This document shows, one piece after another, positions 8,684 to 18,256 of a DNA stretch of 64,000 nucleotides. The stretch is from Thalassobaculum fulvum (lineage in GTDB: Bacteria > Pseudomonadota > Alphaproteobacteria > Thalassobaculales > Thalassobaculaceae), in the NCBI RefSeq assembly GCF_014652915.1, contig NZ_BMZS01000012.1, positions 128,515 to 192,514 of the forward strand, written 5' to 3'. The notes beneath the pieces were generated by a model that was not told the DNA's origin, did no database searches, and saw nothing but the letters and a program-made list of their open reading frames with translations. The translations under genes were made by a program, and so were the position numbers. The first letter of the stretch is position 1, and each line of letters begins with the position of its first letter.

Positions 8684-11413
8684 ATGGACGAGCTTCTGAG
8701 CGAATTTCTGACCGAGACCGCCGAGAGCCTGTCGGAACTCGACGTCGAGCTGGTGCGGTTGGAGCAGAACCCGAACGATCAGGCGCTGCTGTCGAACATC
8801 TTCCGGCTGGTCCACACGATCAAGGGGACCTGCGGGTTCCTGGGCCTGCCGCGACTGGAATCCGTCGCCCACGCCAGCGAGAACGTGCTGGGCAAGATCC
8901 GCGACGGCGAACTCGTGGTCACGCCGACGGCGATCAGCCTGGTGCTCGAGTCGCTGGACTGCATCAAGGGCCTTCTGGCTGCGCTCGAGGCGACCGAGGC
9001 CGAGCCCGAGGGCGACGACGGCGACCTGATCGCCCGCCTGAACGCCCTGGCCGAGGGCGCCGAGGTGCCGGCCCCGGCGGCTGCCGAACCGGAGCCGGAA
9101 GCCGAGCCGGAGCTCGACGACACCCTGCCGCCGGGCGCCGAAGTGATCGGTACCCGTCCGGGCGAGGTCCCGCTGGACGAGCTGGAGCGGGTGTTCCGGG
9201 AGACCGAGGTCGACAGCTTCGAGACGTCGTCGCCGGAGCCCGAACCGGAACCCGCCCCGGCGGCGCAGGCACCGGCCAAGGCGCAGCCCCCGGTTCCGGC
9301 CCAGTCCAAGGCGGTCGCCGTGTCGTCCGAGGGCAGTCCGCCGACCGAGGAGGGACCGCGCGAGAGCGCCGTCGCCGCCCAGACCATCCGGGTGAACGTC
9401 GACCTGCTCGAGAACCTGATGACCATGGTCAGCGAGCTGGTGCTGACCCGCAACCAGCTGCTGCAGATCGCGCGACGCGAGAAGGACAGCGAGTTCACCG
9501 TGCCGCTGCAGCGTCTCAGCCAGGTGACCTCCGAGCTGCAGGAAGGGGTCATGAAGACCCGCATGCAGCCGATCGGCAACGCCTGGTCGAAGCTGCCGCG
9601 CATCGTCCGCGACCTGGCGCACGAGCTCGGCAAGAAGATCGACCTGGTCATGCTGGGGGCCGACACCGAGCTCGACCGGCAGGTGCTGGAACTGATCAAG
9701 GATCCGCTCACGCACATGGTCCGGAACTCGGCCGACCACGGCATCGAGACGCCGGACGCCCGGACCGCGATCGGCAAGCCCGAGAACGGCCGGATCACGC
9801 TGAACGCCTATCACGAGGGCGGTCACATCCTGATCGAGATCTCCGACGACGGTCGCGGGCTCGATCCGGCGAAGCTGAAGGCGAAGGCGATCGCCAACGG
9901 CCTGGTCTCGGAACTCGAGGCCGAGGCGATGACCGAGCAGCAGATCCAGCAGTTCATCTTCCGGGCCGGTTTCTCGACCGCGGCGGTCGTCACCAGCGTC
10001 TCCGGGCGCGGCGTCGGCATGGACGTGGTGCGGACCAACATCGAGAAGATCGGCGGCACCATCGAGCTGCAGTCGAAGCTCGGCCGCGGCTCGAAGTTCA
10101 TCATCAAGATCCCGCTCACCCTGGCGATCGTCTCGGCGCTGATCGTCGAGGCCTGCGGCGAGCGGTTCGCGATCCCGCAGCTCAGTGTCATCGAGCTGGT
10201 GCGGGCGTCGGCCGACAGCGAGCACCGGATCGAGGAGGTGCAGGGCACGCCGGTGCTGCGGCTGCGCAACCGCCTGCTGCCGCTGGTCTCGCTCGAGCGC
10301 CTGCTCAACCTCGACCGGCCGGACGGTGACGAGCGCAGCGGCAAGGAGACGTTTATCGTCGTCGCCCAGGTCGGCACCTACACCTTCGGCATCCTGGTCG
10401 ACCGGGTGTTCGACACCGAGGAAATCGTGGTGAAGCCGGTGGCACCGATCCTGCGCCACATCGCCATGTTCTCCGGCAACACCATCCTCGGCGACGGCAG
10501 CGTGATCATGATCCTGGACCCGAATGGCATCGCCCAGGCGACCGGCGAGATCACGGTCACCGACGCGACCGCCGTCGAGGAGGGGGCCGATCATCGCGGC
10601 ATCGGCGTTGCGACGGTCTCGCTGCTGCTGTTCCGCGGCGGCGGGGATCCGACTCCGAAGGCGGTGCCGCTGTCGCTGGTCGCACGTCTCGAGGAGATCG
10701 ACCTGGCCACGGTCGAGTATTCCGAAGGCCATCCGCTGGTGCAGTACCGCGGTCAGCTGATGCCGCTGATCCCGATGGACGAGCGGACCAAGCTGGAGCG
10801 CGAAGGCCGGCAGCCGGTCCTGGTGTTCACCGACAACAACCGGTCGATGGGGCTGGTGGTCGACGAGATCGTCGACATCGTCGAGGACCGGATCAACGTC
10901 GAGGTCCGGCCGGACTCGCCGTCGCTGATGGGCAGCGCGGTGATCGCCGGCAAGGCCACCGAGGTGATCGACGCCGGCTACTATCTCACCAAGGCGTTCG
11001 GCGACTGGTTCGATCACAGCAGCGAGGAGACGCTCGCGGTGACCCGCGGCCGCCGGCTGCTGGTGGTCGACGACAGCGCGTTCTTCCGCAACCTGCTGAC
11101 CCCGCTGCTGTCGGTCGCCGGCTACGAGGTGACCGCGGTCGAGGGCGGCGAGCAGGCGCTGGCCCTGTGCGAGCGCGGCGACAGCTTCGACGCCATCATC
11201 AGCGACATCGAGATGCCCGGGATGAACGGCTTCCAGCTGGCCGAGGCGGTGCGCGCCGACAGCCGGTGGGCGGAGGTTCCGATCGTGGCCCTGTCGTCGC
11301 ACACGACCAGCGAGGATCTGGAGCGCGGCCGACAGGTCGGCTTCACGGACTACGTCGCCAAGCTGGACCGCGAGGCCCTGCTGGAAACCCTGGCCCAGAC
11401 CGTCGGCGCCTGA
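8684..11413 (+). CDS. cheA: Chemotaxis histidine kinase CheA with C-terminal receiver domain
   Basis: Central kinase of the chemotaxis signalling array. The 909-residue order is: HPt domain (phospho-His 44 in LVHTIKGTCGF), an acidic/Pro-rich linker (about 135-225) in place of a clear P2 domain, dimerisation domain, HATPase with the N-box ending MVRNSADHGIE and G-box SGRGVGMDVV, a CheW-like domain, a second CheW-like segment, and a receiver domain with phospho-Asp near residue 841 (SDIEMPG). It is thus a CheA-CheY hybrid. The ATG at 8684 is preceded by a GGTGGGGA site; an in-frame ATG at 8642 lacks one. First gene of cheA-cheW-cheY-cheB-cheR. Confidence 0.95.
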   Translation: MDELLSEFLTETAESLSELDVELVRLEQNPNDQALLSNIFRLVHTIKGTCGFLGLPRLESVAHASENVLGKIRDGELVVTPTAISLVLESLDCIKGLLAALEATEAEPEGDDGDLIARLNALAEGAEVPAPAAAEPEPEAEPELDDTLPPGAEVIGTRPGEVPLDELERVFRETEVDSFETSSPEPEPEPAPAAQAPAKAQPPVPAQSKAVAVSSEGSPPTEEGPRESAVAAQTIRVNVDLLENLMTMVSELVLTRNQLLQIARREKDSEFTVPLQRLSQVTSELQEGVMKTRMQPIGNAWSKLPRIVRDLAHELGKKIDLVMLGADTELDRQVLELIKDPLTHMVRNSADHGIETPDARTAIGKPENGRITLNAYHEGGHILIEISDDGRGLDPAKLKAKAIANGLVSELEAEAMTEQQIQQFIFRAGFSTAAVVTSVSGRGVGMDVVRTNIEKIGGTIELQSKLGRGSKFIIKIPLTLAIVSALIVEACGERFAIPQLSVIELVRASADSEHRIEEVQGTPVLRLRNRLLPLVSLERLLNLDRPDGDERSGKETFIVVAQVGTYTFGILVDRVFDTEEIVVKPVAPILRHIAMFSGNTILGDGSVIMILDPNGIAQATGEITVTDATAVEEGADHRGIGVATVSLLLFRGGGDPTPKAVPLSLVARLEEIDLATVEYSEGHPLVQYRGQLMPLIPMDERTKLEREGRQPVLVFTDNNRSMGLVVDEIVDIVEDRINVEVRPDSPSLMGSAVIAGKATEVIDAGYYLTKAFGDWFDHSSEETLAVTRGRRLLVVDDSAFFRNLLTPLLSVAGYEVTAVEGGEQALALCERGDSFDAIISDIEMPGMNGFQLAEAVRADSRWAEVPIVALSSHTTSEDLERGRQVGFTDYVAKLDREALLETLAQTVGA

Positions 11414-11428
11414 TCGAGGAGACTGCGC

Positions 11429-11920
11429 ATGAGCAACAACACGCTGCCGGCGACGACCAGGACCCGGCTCCCTGCCACGACCGAGGCCCGTCAGTTCGTC
11501 TCGATCACCATCGGCAAGCAGTCCTTCGGCATCCCGGTGCTGCTGGTCCACGACGTGCTGGGCCCGCAGCGCATCACCCGGATCCCGCTGGCGCCGAAGG
11601 AAGTGGCCGGCTCGCTCAACCTTCGCGGCCGGATCGTGACGGCGATCCAGGTCCGTCGCCGGCTCGGGCTTGACCCGCTGCCGGCCGACGCCGAGACCAT
11701 GAGCGTCGTGGTCGAGCACCAGGGCGAGCTGTACAGCCTGATCGTCGACGGCGTCGGCGAGGTGCTGACCCTGTACGACTACGATTTCGAGAGTCATCCT
11801 CCCACCATGAGCTCGCGGGTGCGGGAGGTGTCGACCGGCATCTACCGCCTCAAGGACACCCTGCTGGTCGTCCTGGATGTCCCGAGCCTGCTCGATTTCG
11901 TGCGGGTCGAGGCGGCGTGA
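11429..11920 (+). CDS. cheW: Chemotaxis coupling protein CheW
   Basis: Links chemoreceptors to CheA in the signalling array. The 163-residue protein is a single CheW/SH3-like domain from about residue 20 to the end. Typical segments are FVSITIGKQSFGIPV, ITRIPLAPKEVAGSLNLRG and the C-terminal VLDVPSLL. A GAGGAGA site precedes the ATG by seven bases. It follows cheA by 15 bp and precedes a single-domain CheY by about 50 bp, so it is part of the same operon. Confidence 0.94.
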   Translation: MSNNTLPATTRTRLPATTEARQFVSITIGKQSFGIPVLLVHDVLGPQRITRIPLAPKEVAGSLNLRGRIVTAIQVRRRLGLDPLPADAETMSVVVEHQGELYSLIVDGVGEVLTLYDYDFESHPPTMSSRVREVSTGIYRLKDTLLVVLDVPSLLDFVRVEAA

Positions 11921-11972
11921 TGCCGGCTTGGGCCAGGAGCGTGACACCAAGGCCTCCGATGGGAGATCCCCG

Positions 11973-12338
11973 ATGAAGTCCTGTCTTGTCGTCGACGACT
12001 CCAAGGTCGTCCGGATGGTTGCCCGGCGAATCCTCGAGAAGCTCGACTTCGAGATTTCCGAGGCGGCAGACGGGGCGATGGCGCTCGAGGCCTGCACCCA
12101 GAAGCTCCCGGACGCCATCCTGCTGGACTGGAACATGCCGGTCATGAACGGTATTGAGTTCCTGCGCGAGCTGCGCCGGATGCCGGGGGGCGGCGAGCCG
12201 GTCGTGGTGTTCTGCACCACGGAGAACGACCTCGCCCACATCCAGGTCGCGCTCTCTGAGGGGGCGAACGAGTACATCATGAAGCCGTTCGACAGCGATA
12301 TCATCGAGACGAAGTTTCAGCAGGTTGGTCTGCTCTGA
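11973..12338 (+). CDS. cheY: Single-domain response regulator CheY
   Basis: Phospho-CheY binds FliM/FliN to change motor rotation. The 121-residue protein is only a receiver domain. Its acidic pair is Asp8/Asp9, its phospho-acceptor Asp52 (LDWNMPVMNG), its switch Thr about 82-83 and its conserved Lys104 (IMKPF). The ATG at 11973 has a GGGAGA site seven bases upstream. An in-frame start at 11877 lies inside cheW and is rejected. The stop TGA shares its last base with the cheB ATG, so translation is coupled. Confidence 0.93.
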   Translation: MKSCLVVDDSKVVRMVARRILEKLDFEISEAADGAMALEACTQKLPDAILLDWNMPVMNGIEFLRELRRMPGGGEPVVVFCTTENDLAHIQVALSEGANEYIMKPFDSDIIETKFQQVGLL

Positions 12339-13519
12339 TGGCCATGGGCCCGTCCAAGCCGGAACGCGCCGCCGACCCCTACAGGGTCATGCTGGTGGAC
12401 GATTCGGCCGTCATCCGCGGCCTGTTCGCGCGCACGCTCGAGTCCGACCCGGAAATCGAGATCGTGGCGTCCGTGAGCGACGGGCAGATGGCGGTGAGCA
12501 CGCTCGAGAAGAACCTCGGCAAGATCGAGGTGATCGTTCTCGACATCGAGATGCCGCGCATGGACGGGCTGACCGCGCTGCCGAAGCTGATCGAGGCCGA
12601 CCGCGACATCGCCGTGGTGATGGCGTCGACCTTGACCGAACGTAACGCCGACATCTCGCTGCGGGCCCTGGCGCTCGGTGCGAAGGACTACATCCCGAAG
12701 CCGTCCAGCACCCGCGAGTTGAGCGGTGCCGACGCCTTCAAGCGGGAACTGACCGCGAAGGTCAAGGCGTTCGGCAACAACCGGCGAACCAGGCGTGGCG
12801 AAAGGCTGCCGGGCAAGCGCCTGTTCTCGGCCGAGCGCCGAGCCGCTCCGGCGGCGTCCGCGGCCCCGATCGCGGCCCGGACGGCCGCGCCGGCTGCCGC
12901 CGGCGGCGCGATCGCGCTGCGCCCGGCCGGCCGCGAACTGCCGCAGGTGATCGCCGTCGGCAGCTCCACGGGCGGGCCGCAGGCGCTGTTCAAGTTCCTC
13001 GGCGACCTGCCGAAGACCCTGCGCCTGCCGATCCTGCTGACCCAGCACATGCCGCCGACCTTCACCACCATCCTTGCCGAGCACATCAAGCGCTCGACCG
13101 GTTGGGAATGCGTCGAGGCGACCGACGGCATGCCAGTGGTGCCGGGACGGGTCCACCTGGCGCGCGGTGACCACCACATGCGGGTGACGGGAACGCCGGC
13201 CAGCGCGGTGATCAAGCTGGACCAGGGACCGCCGGAGAATTTCTGCCGTCCGGCCGTCGATCCGATGCTGCGAAGCATCGTCGAGGTCTGGGGCGGGCGG
13301 GCGCTGGCGGTTATCCTGACCGGTATGGGCCATGACGGTCAGAAGGGGTGCAGCGGCCTCGTGGAGGCCGGTGGCACGGTGGTGGCCCAGGACGAGGCGA
13401 CCAGTGTGGTGTGGGGAATGCCGGGGGCGGTCGCCCGGGCCGGGTTGTGCACCGCGGTTCTACCGCTCGGTGACATCGCGGCCTGGGTGCAGAAGCAAAC
13501 CATGAGGCGGGCGGCATGA
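12338..13519 (+). CDS. cheB: Protein-glutamate methylesterase CheB
   Basis: Removes methyl groups from chemoreceptor glutamates, and deamidates them, when activated by CheA. The 393-residue protein has an N-terminal receiver (phospho-Asp 69 in LDIEMPRMDG), an Ala/Arg-rich linker, and a C-terminal esterase domain. The catalytic triad is visible: Ser in GSSTGG (about residue 209), His in LLTQHMPP, Asp in GMGHDGQKG. It begins on the last base of cheY and ends overlapping cheR by four bases (ATGA). Confidence 0.95.
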   Translation: MAMGPSKPERAADPYRVMLVDDSAVIRGLFARTLESDPEIEIVASVSDGQMAVSTLEKNLGKIEVIVLDIEMPRMDGLTALPKLIEADRDIAVVMASTLTERNADISLRALALGAKDYIPKPSSTRELSGADAFKRELTAKVKAFGNNRRTRRGERLPGKRLFSAERRAAPAASAAPIAARTAAPAAAGGAIALRPAGRELPQVIAVGSSTGGPQALFKFLGDLPKTLRLPILLTQHMPPTFTTILAEHIKRSTGWECVEATDGMPVVPGRVHLARGDHHMRVTGTPASAVIKLDQGPPENFCRPAVDPMLRSIVEVWGGRALAVILTGMGHDGQKGCSGLVEAGGTVVAQDEATSVVWGMPGAVARAGLCTAVLPLGDIAAWVQKQTMRRAA

Positions 13520-14355
13520 ACACGGCGGATTTTCAGATGATGGCGACGATGCTCAAGGAGCAGTCGGGCCTCGTGATCACGCCGGAGAAGGCGTATCTGG
13601 TGGAGAACCGCCTTCAGCCGGTCGCCCGCAAGTGGGGCTTCGGCAATCTCGACCAGCTCGTCGGGGCGCTGCGGACCAGGCCGGACGGCAAGCTCCGCAA
13701 GGACGTGGTCGACGCCATGACCACCAACGAGTCGCTGTTCTTCCGTGATCTCAAGCCGTTCGATCTGATGCGCGACGTGGTGCTGCCGCAGCTGATGACG
13801 GCGCGTGCCTCGGCCAAGCGGATCCGGATCTGGTGCGCCGCCTGCTCGAGCGGCCAGGAGCCGTATTCGCTGGCCATGATGTTCTCGGAGATGCAGGCGA
13901 AGCTGGCCGGCTGGCGCATCGAGATCCTGGCGACCGATCTCTGCTCCGAGATGATCGCCAAGGCCAAGGCCGGCACCTATTCGCAGTTCGAGGTGCAGCG
14001 AGGCCTGCCGATCACCCTCCTGGTCAAGTACTTCAAGCAGGAGGGCGACCGCTGGCAGCTCAACGACGCGATCCGCGGTCAGGTGCAGTACCGCGAGTTC
14101 AACCTGCTGGAGCACCCGCGGTCGCTCGGCCAGTTCGACGTGGTGTTCTGCCGTAACGTCCTGATCTATTTCGACCAGCCGACCAAGACCAAGGTGCTGG
14201 CCGGCATCGCCGACCAGCTGGCCCCGGACGGCACCCTGTTCCTGGGCGGCGCCGAGACCGTGCTCGGGATTACCGACCGGTTCGAGCCGGTGCCGTCGCA
14301 GCGCGGCATCTATCGGGTGACCCAGAAGTCCGGAAACATGCGGGCGGCGGGCTGA
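13516..14355 (+). CDS. cheR: Chemotaxis protein methyltransferase CheR
   Basis: Methylates chemoreceptor glutamates using S-adenosylmethionine. The 279-residue protein has the N-terminal all-alpha CheR domain and the C-terminal SAM-dependent domain, with the segments TTNESLFFRD, IWCAACSSGQEPYSLAM and VFCRNVLIYFD. Length is normal. There is no C-terminal receptor-tethering pentapeptide that I recognise. Start overlaps the cheB stop. Last gene of the chemotaxis operon, converging with the UbiH-family gene 28 bp away. Confidence 0.95.
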   Translation: MNTADFQMMATMLKEQSGLVITPEKAYLVENRLQPVARKWGFGNLDQLVGALRTRPDGKLRKDVVDAMTTNESLFFRDLKPFDLMRDVVLPQLMTARASAKRIRIWCAACSSGQEPYSLAMMFSEMQAKLAGWRIEILATDLCSEMIAKAKAGTYSQFEVQRGLPITLLVKYFKQEGDRWQLNDAIRGQVQYREFNLLEHPRSLGQFDVVFCRNVLIYFDQPTKTKVLAGIADQLAPDGTLFLGGAETVLGITDRFEPVPSQRGIYRVTQKSGNMRAAG

Positions 14356-14383
14356 CCGCGCCTCCTGGCCGGCGGCGGTCGCT

Positions 14384-15505
14384 TCAGCGCAGGCCGGTCC
14401 GCATAAGCTTGCGTTTCGCTCCCCCGAAGCCGGACAGCGCCAGCAGCCCCGCTTGGCGCATCAGGCCGACCGGCCCGTCGCTTCGTGTCGCGATCCCGGC
14501 GAGCATTCCGATGGCCGACATGCGTCCGGCCAGGTCGGGCCGCCGCCGCCGGGCGTAGGCGTCGAGGCTGCGAGGCGAGCCGATGTCGATCCCGGCAGCC
14601 TGCGCGGACTGCAGCACCGCCCGCAGGGCCATGATGTCGGCGACCGCCATGTTCCAGCCCTGGGCGCCGATCGGCGGCGCTACATGGGCGGCTTCGCCGA
14701 CCGCGACCACCCGGTTGCGCGCGGGCTCGGGGGCCCAGCCGATGGACAGCGGGAACAGCGCCGGCCGGCCGGTGATCCGGATGGCGCCGTAAGCCGGTTG
14801 CCGCCGGCTCAGCCAGGCGCCCGCGGCGGCGCCGTCGAGGGCGGCCAGGGCGTTCGCCTGTCCGGGCTCGACGATGGTGATCAGCGAGGCGTCGCGTTCG
14901 CCCACGGGAATCACGGTCACGGTGCCGATGTCGTCGTAGCGCTCGATGCACAGCCCGGCGTGCGGACGCTCCAGCTCGGCCGGCGCGCAGTAGGCGTGGC
15001 GGTCGAGGGTGCGGCGGCGCAGCGTGATTCCGGCCTGCTCGCGAATGGTCGAGCCGACCCCGTCCGCCGCCACGACCAGGCGCGCCTCGATGCGGTCGCC
15101 ATCGGCGGTCAGGACGGTGGTGCGGGTGGCCTCGAACGCCAGCGCGGCGGCGTCAGAATCGACCGGGTCGGCGATCGGCATCAGCGCCATCAGGTCGGCG
15201 ACGAACAGGTTCTGGGCCAGGAACGGCTCGCCGGCGTCGTCGGCGGTGAAGCGCTCGGAGACCAGGCCGAGCGGCCCGGTGGTCTCGACGACCAGCTCGG
15301 TCAGCGCGGTCGACCGGGGACGGACGTCGATGCCCAGCCGGTCGAGCGCATGGACGCTGGACGGCATCAGCGCGGTGGTCCGCGGGTCGCTCCGTCGATC
15401 GTCCGCCGGAGCCACCGCCACGACCTCGAGGCCGAGGCCGTTCAGAGCCAGGAACGCCAGGCGGGCCGTCGGCCCGTTGCCGACGACGACGATGTCCGTT
15501 TTCAT
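14384..15505 (-). CDS. FAD-dependent monooxygenase, UbiH/UbiF/COQ6 family
   Basis: Probably a ring hydroxylase of ubiquinone biosynthesis. The 373-residue protein has an N-terminal FAD Rossmann motif (IVVVGNGPTARLAFLAL), the mid-protein ADGVGSTIR segment typical of group A flavin monooxygenases, and a GEAAHVAPPIGAQGWNM motif that binds the FAD pyrophosphate and is characteristic of the UbiH/COQ6 group. Which ring position it hydroxylates cannot be decided from sequence. It sits between cheR and ctrA and has no evident motility role. Its start is about 105 bp beyond the ctrA stop on the same strand. Confidence 0.87.
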   Translation of the reverse strand: MKTDIVVVGNGPTARLAFLALNGLGLEVVAVAPADDRRSDPRTTALMPSSVHALDRLGIDVRPRSTALTELVVETTGPLGLVSERFTADDAGEPFLAQNLFVADLMALMPIADPVDSDAAALAFEATRTTVLTADGDRIEARLVVAADGVGSTIREQAGITLRRRTLDRHAYCAPAELERPHAGLCIERYDDIGTVTVIPVGERDASLITIVEPGQANALAALDGAAAGAWLSRRQPAYGAIRITGRPALFPLSIGWAPEPARNRVVAVGEAAHVAPPIGAQGWNMAVADIMALRAVLQSAQAAGIDIGSPRSLDAYARRRRPDLAGRMSAIGMLAGIATRSDGPVGLMRQAGLLALSGFGGAKRKLMRTGLR

Positions 15506-15611
15506 TCCGGCAACCCGATCACCGTTGATCCGGCGGGCGCCGTCGGCGCCGGCCCGGCAATCAGGTAGGCGATTGGCCGCGCGGAAGGAAGTCCCGATGC
15601 GCGGCCGGCGC

Positions 15612-16310
15612 TCAGGCGGCCGTGCTTTCGGCCTCGGACGGGTCGCGCAGGACGTAGCCGCGCCCCCACACGGTCTCGATGTAGTTGTCGCCGTGGGTCG
15701 CCGACGACAGCTTCTTGCGCAGCTTGCAGATGAACACGTCGATGATCTTCAGCTCGGGCTCGTCCATGCCGTTGTAGAGATGATTCAGGAACATCTCCTT
15801 GGTCAGCGTGGTGCCCTTGCGGAGCGACAGCAGTTCGAGGATCCCGTACTCCTTGCCGGTCAGGTGGATCGGCTGGCCGTCGACCTCGACCGAACGGGTG
15901 TCCAGGTTGACCGTCAGCTTGCCGGTCCGGATCACCGAGTCGGAATGGCCCTTGGAGCGGCGCACGATCGCCTGGATGCGGGCGACCAGCTCGCGACGGT
16001 CGAACGGCTTGGTGACGTAGTCGTCGGCCCCGAAGCCGAGGCCCTTGATCTTGGCGTCGAGCTCGGCGAGGCCGGACAGGATGAGGATCGGGGTGCGCAC
16101 CCGGGCCTGGCGGAGCCGGCGGAGCACCTCGTAGCCGTCCATGTCGGGCAGCATGAGGTCCAGCAGGATGAGATCGTAGTCGTAGAGCTGGCCGATCTCG
16201 AGACCGTCTTCGCCCTGGTCGGTGACGTCGACGATCCAGTTCTCCGCCTTCAGCATCAGCTCGATCGAGCGGGCGGTGGAAGCGTCGTCCTCGACGAGTA
16301 GGATGCGCAT
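15612..16310 (-). CDS. ctrA: Cell-cycle/motility response regulator CtrA
   Basis: OmpR-type transcription factor that in alphaproteobacteria controls flagellar and chemotaxis genes and, in Caulobacter, DNA replication. The 232-residue protein has a receiver domain with acidic pair Asp8/Asp9 and phospho-Asp 51 ([12 protein letters not shown]), and a winged-helix domain (about 125-225) with the near-invariant CtrA segments [17 protein letters not shown] and [16 protein letters not shown]. The C-terminus ends in EAESTAA, a hydrophobic Ala-Ala tail that resembles the ClpXP degradation signal of CtrA. It is divergent from fliI. The shared intergenic region carries TTAA-type elements that could serve autoregulation. 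Confidence 0.95.
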   Translation of the reverse strand: MRILLVEDDASTARSIELMLKAENWIVDVTDQGEDGLEIGQLYDYDLILLDLMLPDMDGYEVLRRLRQARVRTPILILSGLAELDAKIKGLGFGADDYVTKPFDRRELVARIQAIVRRSKGHSDSVIRTGKLTVNLDTRSVEVDGQPIHLTGKEYGILELLSLRKGTTLTKEMFLNHLYNGMDEPELKIIDVFICKLRKKLSSATHGDNYIETVWGRGYVLRDPSEAESTAA

Positions 16311-16360
16311 GGCCGAATCTCCCTGAGGAGTGCGTTGGACCCCACCTTACGTCCGCTCCT

Positions 16361-16376
16361 TTAAAAGAAAGGTTAA
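16361..16376. promoter_or_regulatory. Candidate CtrA site between ctrA and fliI
   Basis: Two TTAA halves separated by eight bases (16361-16364 and 16373-16376). Read with the standard seven-base spacing it is TAAA-N7-TTAA followed by C. A third TTAA lies at 16395. The site is in the short divergent promoter region of ctrA and fliI, where a CtrA box would be expected. Function is inferred. Confidence 0.4.
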
Positions 16377-16450
16377 CGCGGCGGGAGGAATTCGTTAAGC
16401 GCGATCGGGCGTGGTAATCTCACGGTTGCGTCGGACCGATGGAGGACACC

Positions 16451-17803
16451 GTGGCGACCCTGCTGCGCCATCTCGCCAGCGACATCGAGAAAGTGCCGGA
16501 GTTCCGCCTCTACGGCCGGGTCACGGCGGTGCTCGGCATGATGGTCGAGATCGGCGGTGTCGAGCGTGCGCTGTCGATCGGCGACCGCTGCTACGTGCAG
16601 GCGCGCGGTAACCGCATGGTCACCTGCGAGGTCGTCGGGTTTCGCGACGGCCGGGCGCTGGCGATGCCGTTCGCCGCGCTGGAAGGAGTCGGTATCGGCT
16701 CGCGGGCGCAGATCTCCGACGCCGAGCCGGTGGTGTATCCGGACGACGGCTGGCTCGGGCGGGTGATCGACGCCATGGGCGAGGCGGTCGACGGCAAGGG
16801 ACCGCTGCCCGAGGGCAACGAGCCCTATGCGCTGCGCGGCTCGCCGCCGCCGGCGCACAAGCGCAACCGGGTCGGCGAGAAGCTCGACGTCGGAGTCCGC
16901 GCGATCAATCAGTTCCTGTCGATCTGCCGCGGCCAGCGCATGGGCATTTTCGCCGGCTCCGGGGTCGGCAAGTCGGTGCTGATGGCGATGCTGGCGCGGT
17001 TCGCCAGCGCCGACGTCTTCGTCATCGGGCTGATCGGCGAGCGCGGCCGCGAGGTCCAGGAGTTCATCCAGGACTATCTCGGCGAGGAGGGCATGCGGCG
17101 CAGCGTGGTGGTGGTCGCGACTTCCGACGAGAGCCCGCTGATGCGCCGGCAGGCGGCCTACCTGACCCTGGCGGTCGCCGAGCGGTTCCGGGACCAGGGC
17201 AAGCAGGTGCTGTGCATGATGGACTCGGTCACCCGGTTCGCCATGGCGCAGCGCGAGATCGGGCTGGCCACGGGCGAGCCGCCGGCCTCCAAGGGCTACA
17301 CCCCGACCGTGTTCGCGGAACTGCCGCGGCTGCTGGAGCGGGCCGGTCCCGGGGTCGGCGAGGGCTCGATCACCGGCCTGTTCAGCGTCTTGGTCGAGGG
17401 CGACGACCACAACGAGCCGATCTCCGACGCGGTGCGCGGCATCCTGGACGGCCACATCGTGCTGGAGCGCGCGATCGCCGACCGCGGCCGCTATCCCTCG
17501 ATCAACATCCTGCGCTCGGTGTCGCGCATGATGCCGGGCTGCAACACGCCGGAGGAGAACGCCCTGGTCCGCCGGGCCCGGGCCTTGATGGCCACCTACG
17601 AGGACATGGCCGACATGATCCGCCTCGGGGCCTACCGCCGCGGCAGCGACCCGCAGGTCGACGAGTCGATCAAGTATCACGACGCGCTGGAGGCGTTCCT
17701 GTCGCAGGACAAGGACGAGCAGGCCGAGCTGGACGACGGCTATGCCCGGCTGGCGGAGATCCTGGAAGGCGATGGAAGCGTCGGCAACGGCGCGGACGGC
17801 TGA
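16451..17803 (+). CDS. fliI: Flagellar export ATPase FliI
   Basis: Hexameric ATPase that energises flagellar type III export on the cytoplasmic face. About 450 residues, with an N-terminal beta-barrel ([18 protein letters not shown]), Walker [15 protein letters not shown], Walker B region [12 protein letters not shown], and the FliI/YscN signature [14 protein letters not shown]. The GTG at 16451 is chosen because a GGAGG site lies just upstream. The in-frame ATG at 16439 has no site of its own, although it would add only four residues. Ten bases after the stop fliJ begins, forming a fliI-fliJ operon divergent from ctrA. Confidence 0.95.
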   Translation: MATLLRHLASDIEKVPEFRLYGRVTAVLGMMVEIGGVERALSIGDRCYVQARGNRMVTCEVVGFRDGRALAMPFAALEGVGIGSRAQISDAEPVVYPDDGWLGRVIDAMGEAVDGKGPLPEGNEPYALRGSPPPAHKRNRVGEKLDVGVRAINQFLSICRGQRMGIFAGSGVGKSVLMAMLARFASADVFVIGLIGERGREVQEFIQDYLGEEGMRRSVVVVATSDESPLMRRQAAYLTLAVAERFRDQGKQVLCMMDSVTRFAMAQREIGLATGEPPASKGYTPTVFAELPRLLERAGPGVGEGSITGLFSVLVEGDDHNEPISDAVRGILDGHIVLERAIADRGRYPSINILRSVSRMMPGCNTPEENALVRRARALMATYEDMADMIRLGAYRRGSDPQVDESIKYHDALEAFLSQDKDEQAELDDGYARLAEILEGDGSVGNGADG

Positions 17804-17813
17804 GCACTAGCCG

Positions 17814-18236
17814 ATGCGGCCGTTCGACACCCTGATCCGGCTGTCCGAGCAGCAGCTCGACGAAAAGCGCAAGGCGCTGTCGCGGCTCGAGTCGGGCCTG
17901 GAGGTGGCGCGCGCCGGCCGGGCGGCCCTGGATGCCGAGCTCGCGGCCGAGCAGGCCGCCGCCGCGCAGTCGGTCGAGGGCGCGCGTACCTACGGTGCCT
18001 ACGCTCGGCAGATGATCGCGCGCCGCCAGGCCGCCGATCAGCTGGTCGCTGACGCCGAGGCCGCGGTGGAAGCCGCCCGCGAGGAGGTCCGGACCGCCTT
18101 CGCCGAGCTCAAGCGCTACCAGATCACCCACGACGCCCGGCTCGCCAGGATCGCCGAAGAGCAGGCCCGCAAGGACCAGGCGGTGGCGGACGAGACCGCC
18201 CAGAACCTGAAGCGGCGCGAGGGCGACCGGCTGTAG
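17814..18236 (+). CDS. fliJ: Flagellar export stalk/chaperone protein FliJ
   Basis: FliJ sits in the centre of the FliI ring and couples it to FlhA. The 140-residue protein is almost entirely predicted coiled coil, rich in Ala, Glu, Arg and Gln, with the FliJ-like N-terminus PFDTLIRLSEQQLDEKRKAL. Sequence is poorly conserved in this family. The assignment rests on size, the coiled coil and the position ten bases after fliI. Confidence 0.85.
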   Translation: MRPFDTLIRLSEQQLDEKRKALSRLESGLEVARAGRAALDAELAAEQAAAAQSVEGARTYGAYARQMIARRQAADQLVADAEAAVEAAREEVRTAFAELKRYQITHDARLARIAEEQARKDQAVADETAQNLKRREGDRL

Positions 18237-18256
18237 CCGGCCGCCGTGCCGCCGGG

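Noticed and set aside
8195-12304. Long minus-strand frame opposite chpT, cheA and cheW
   Set aside because: Same kind of shadow; the plus-strand proteins carry complete motifs and ordered domains.
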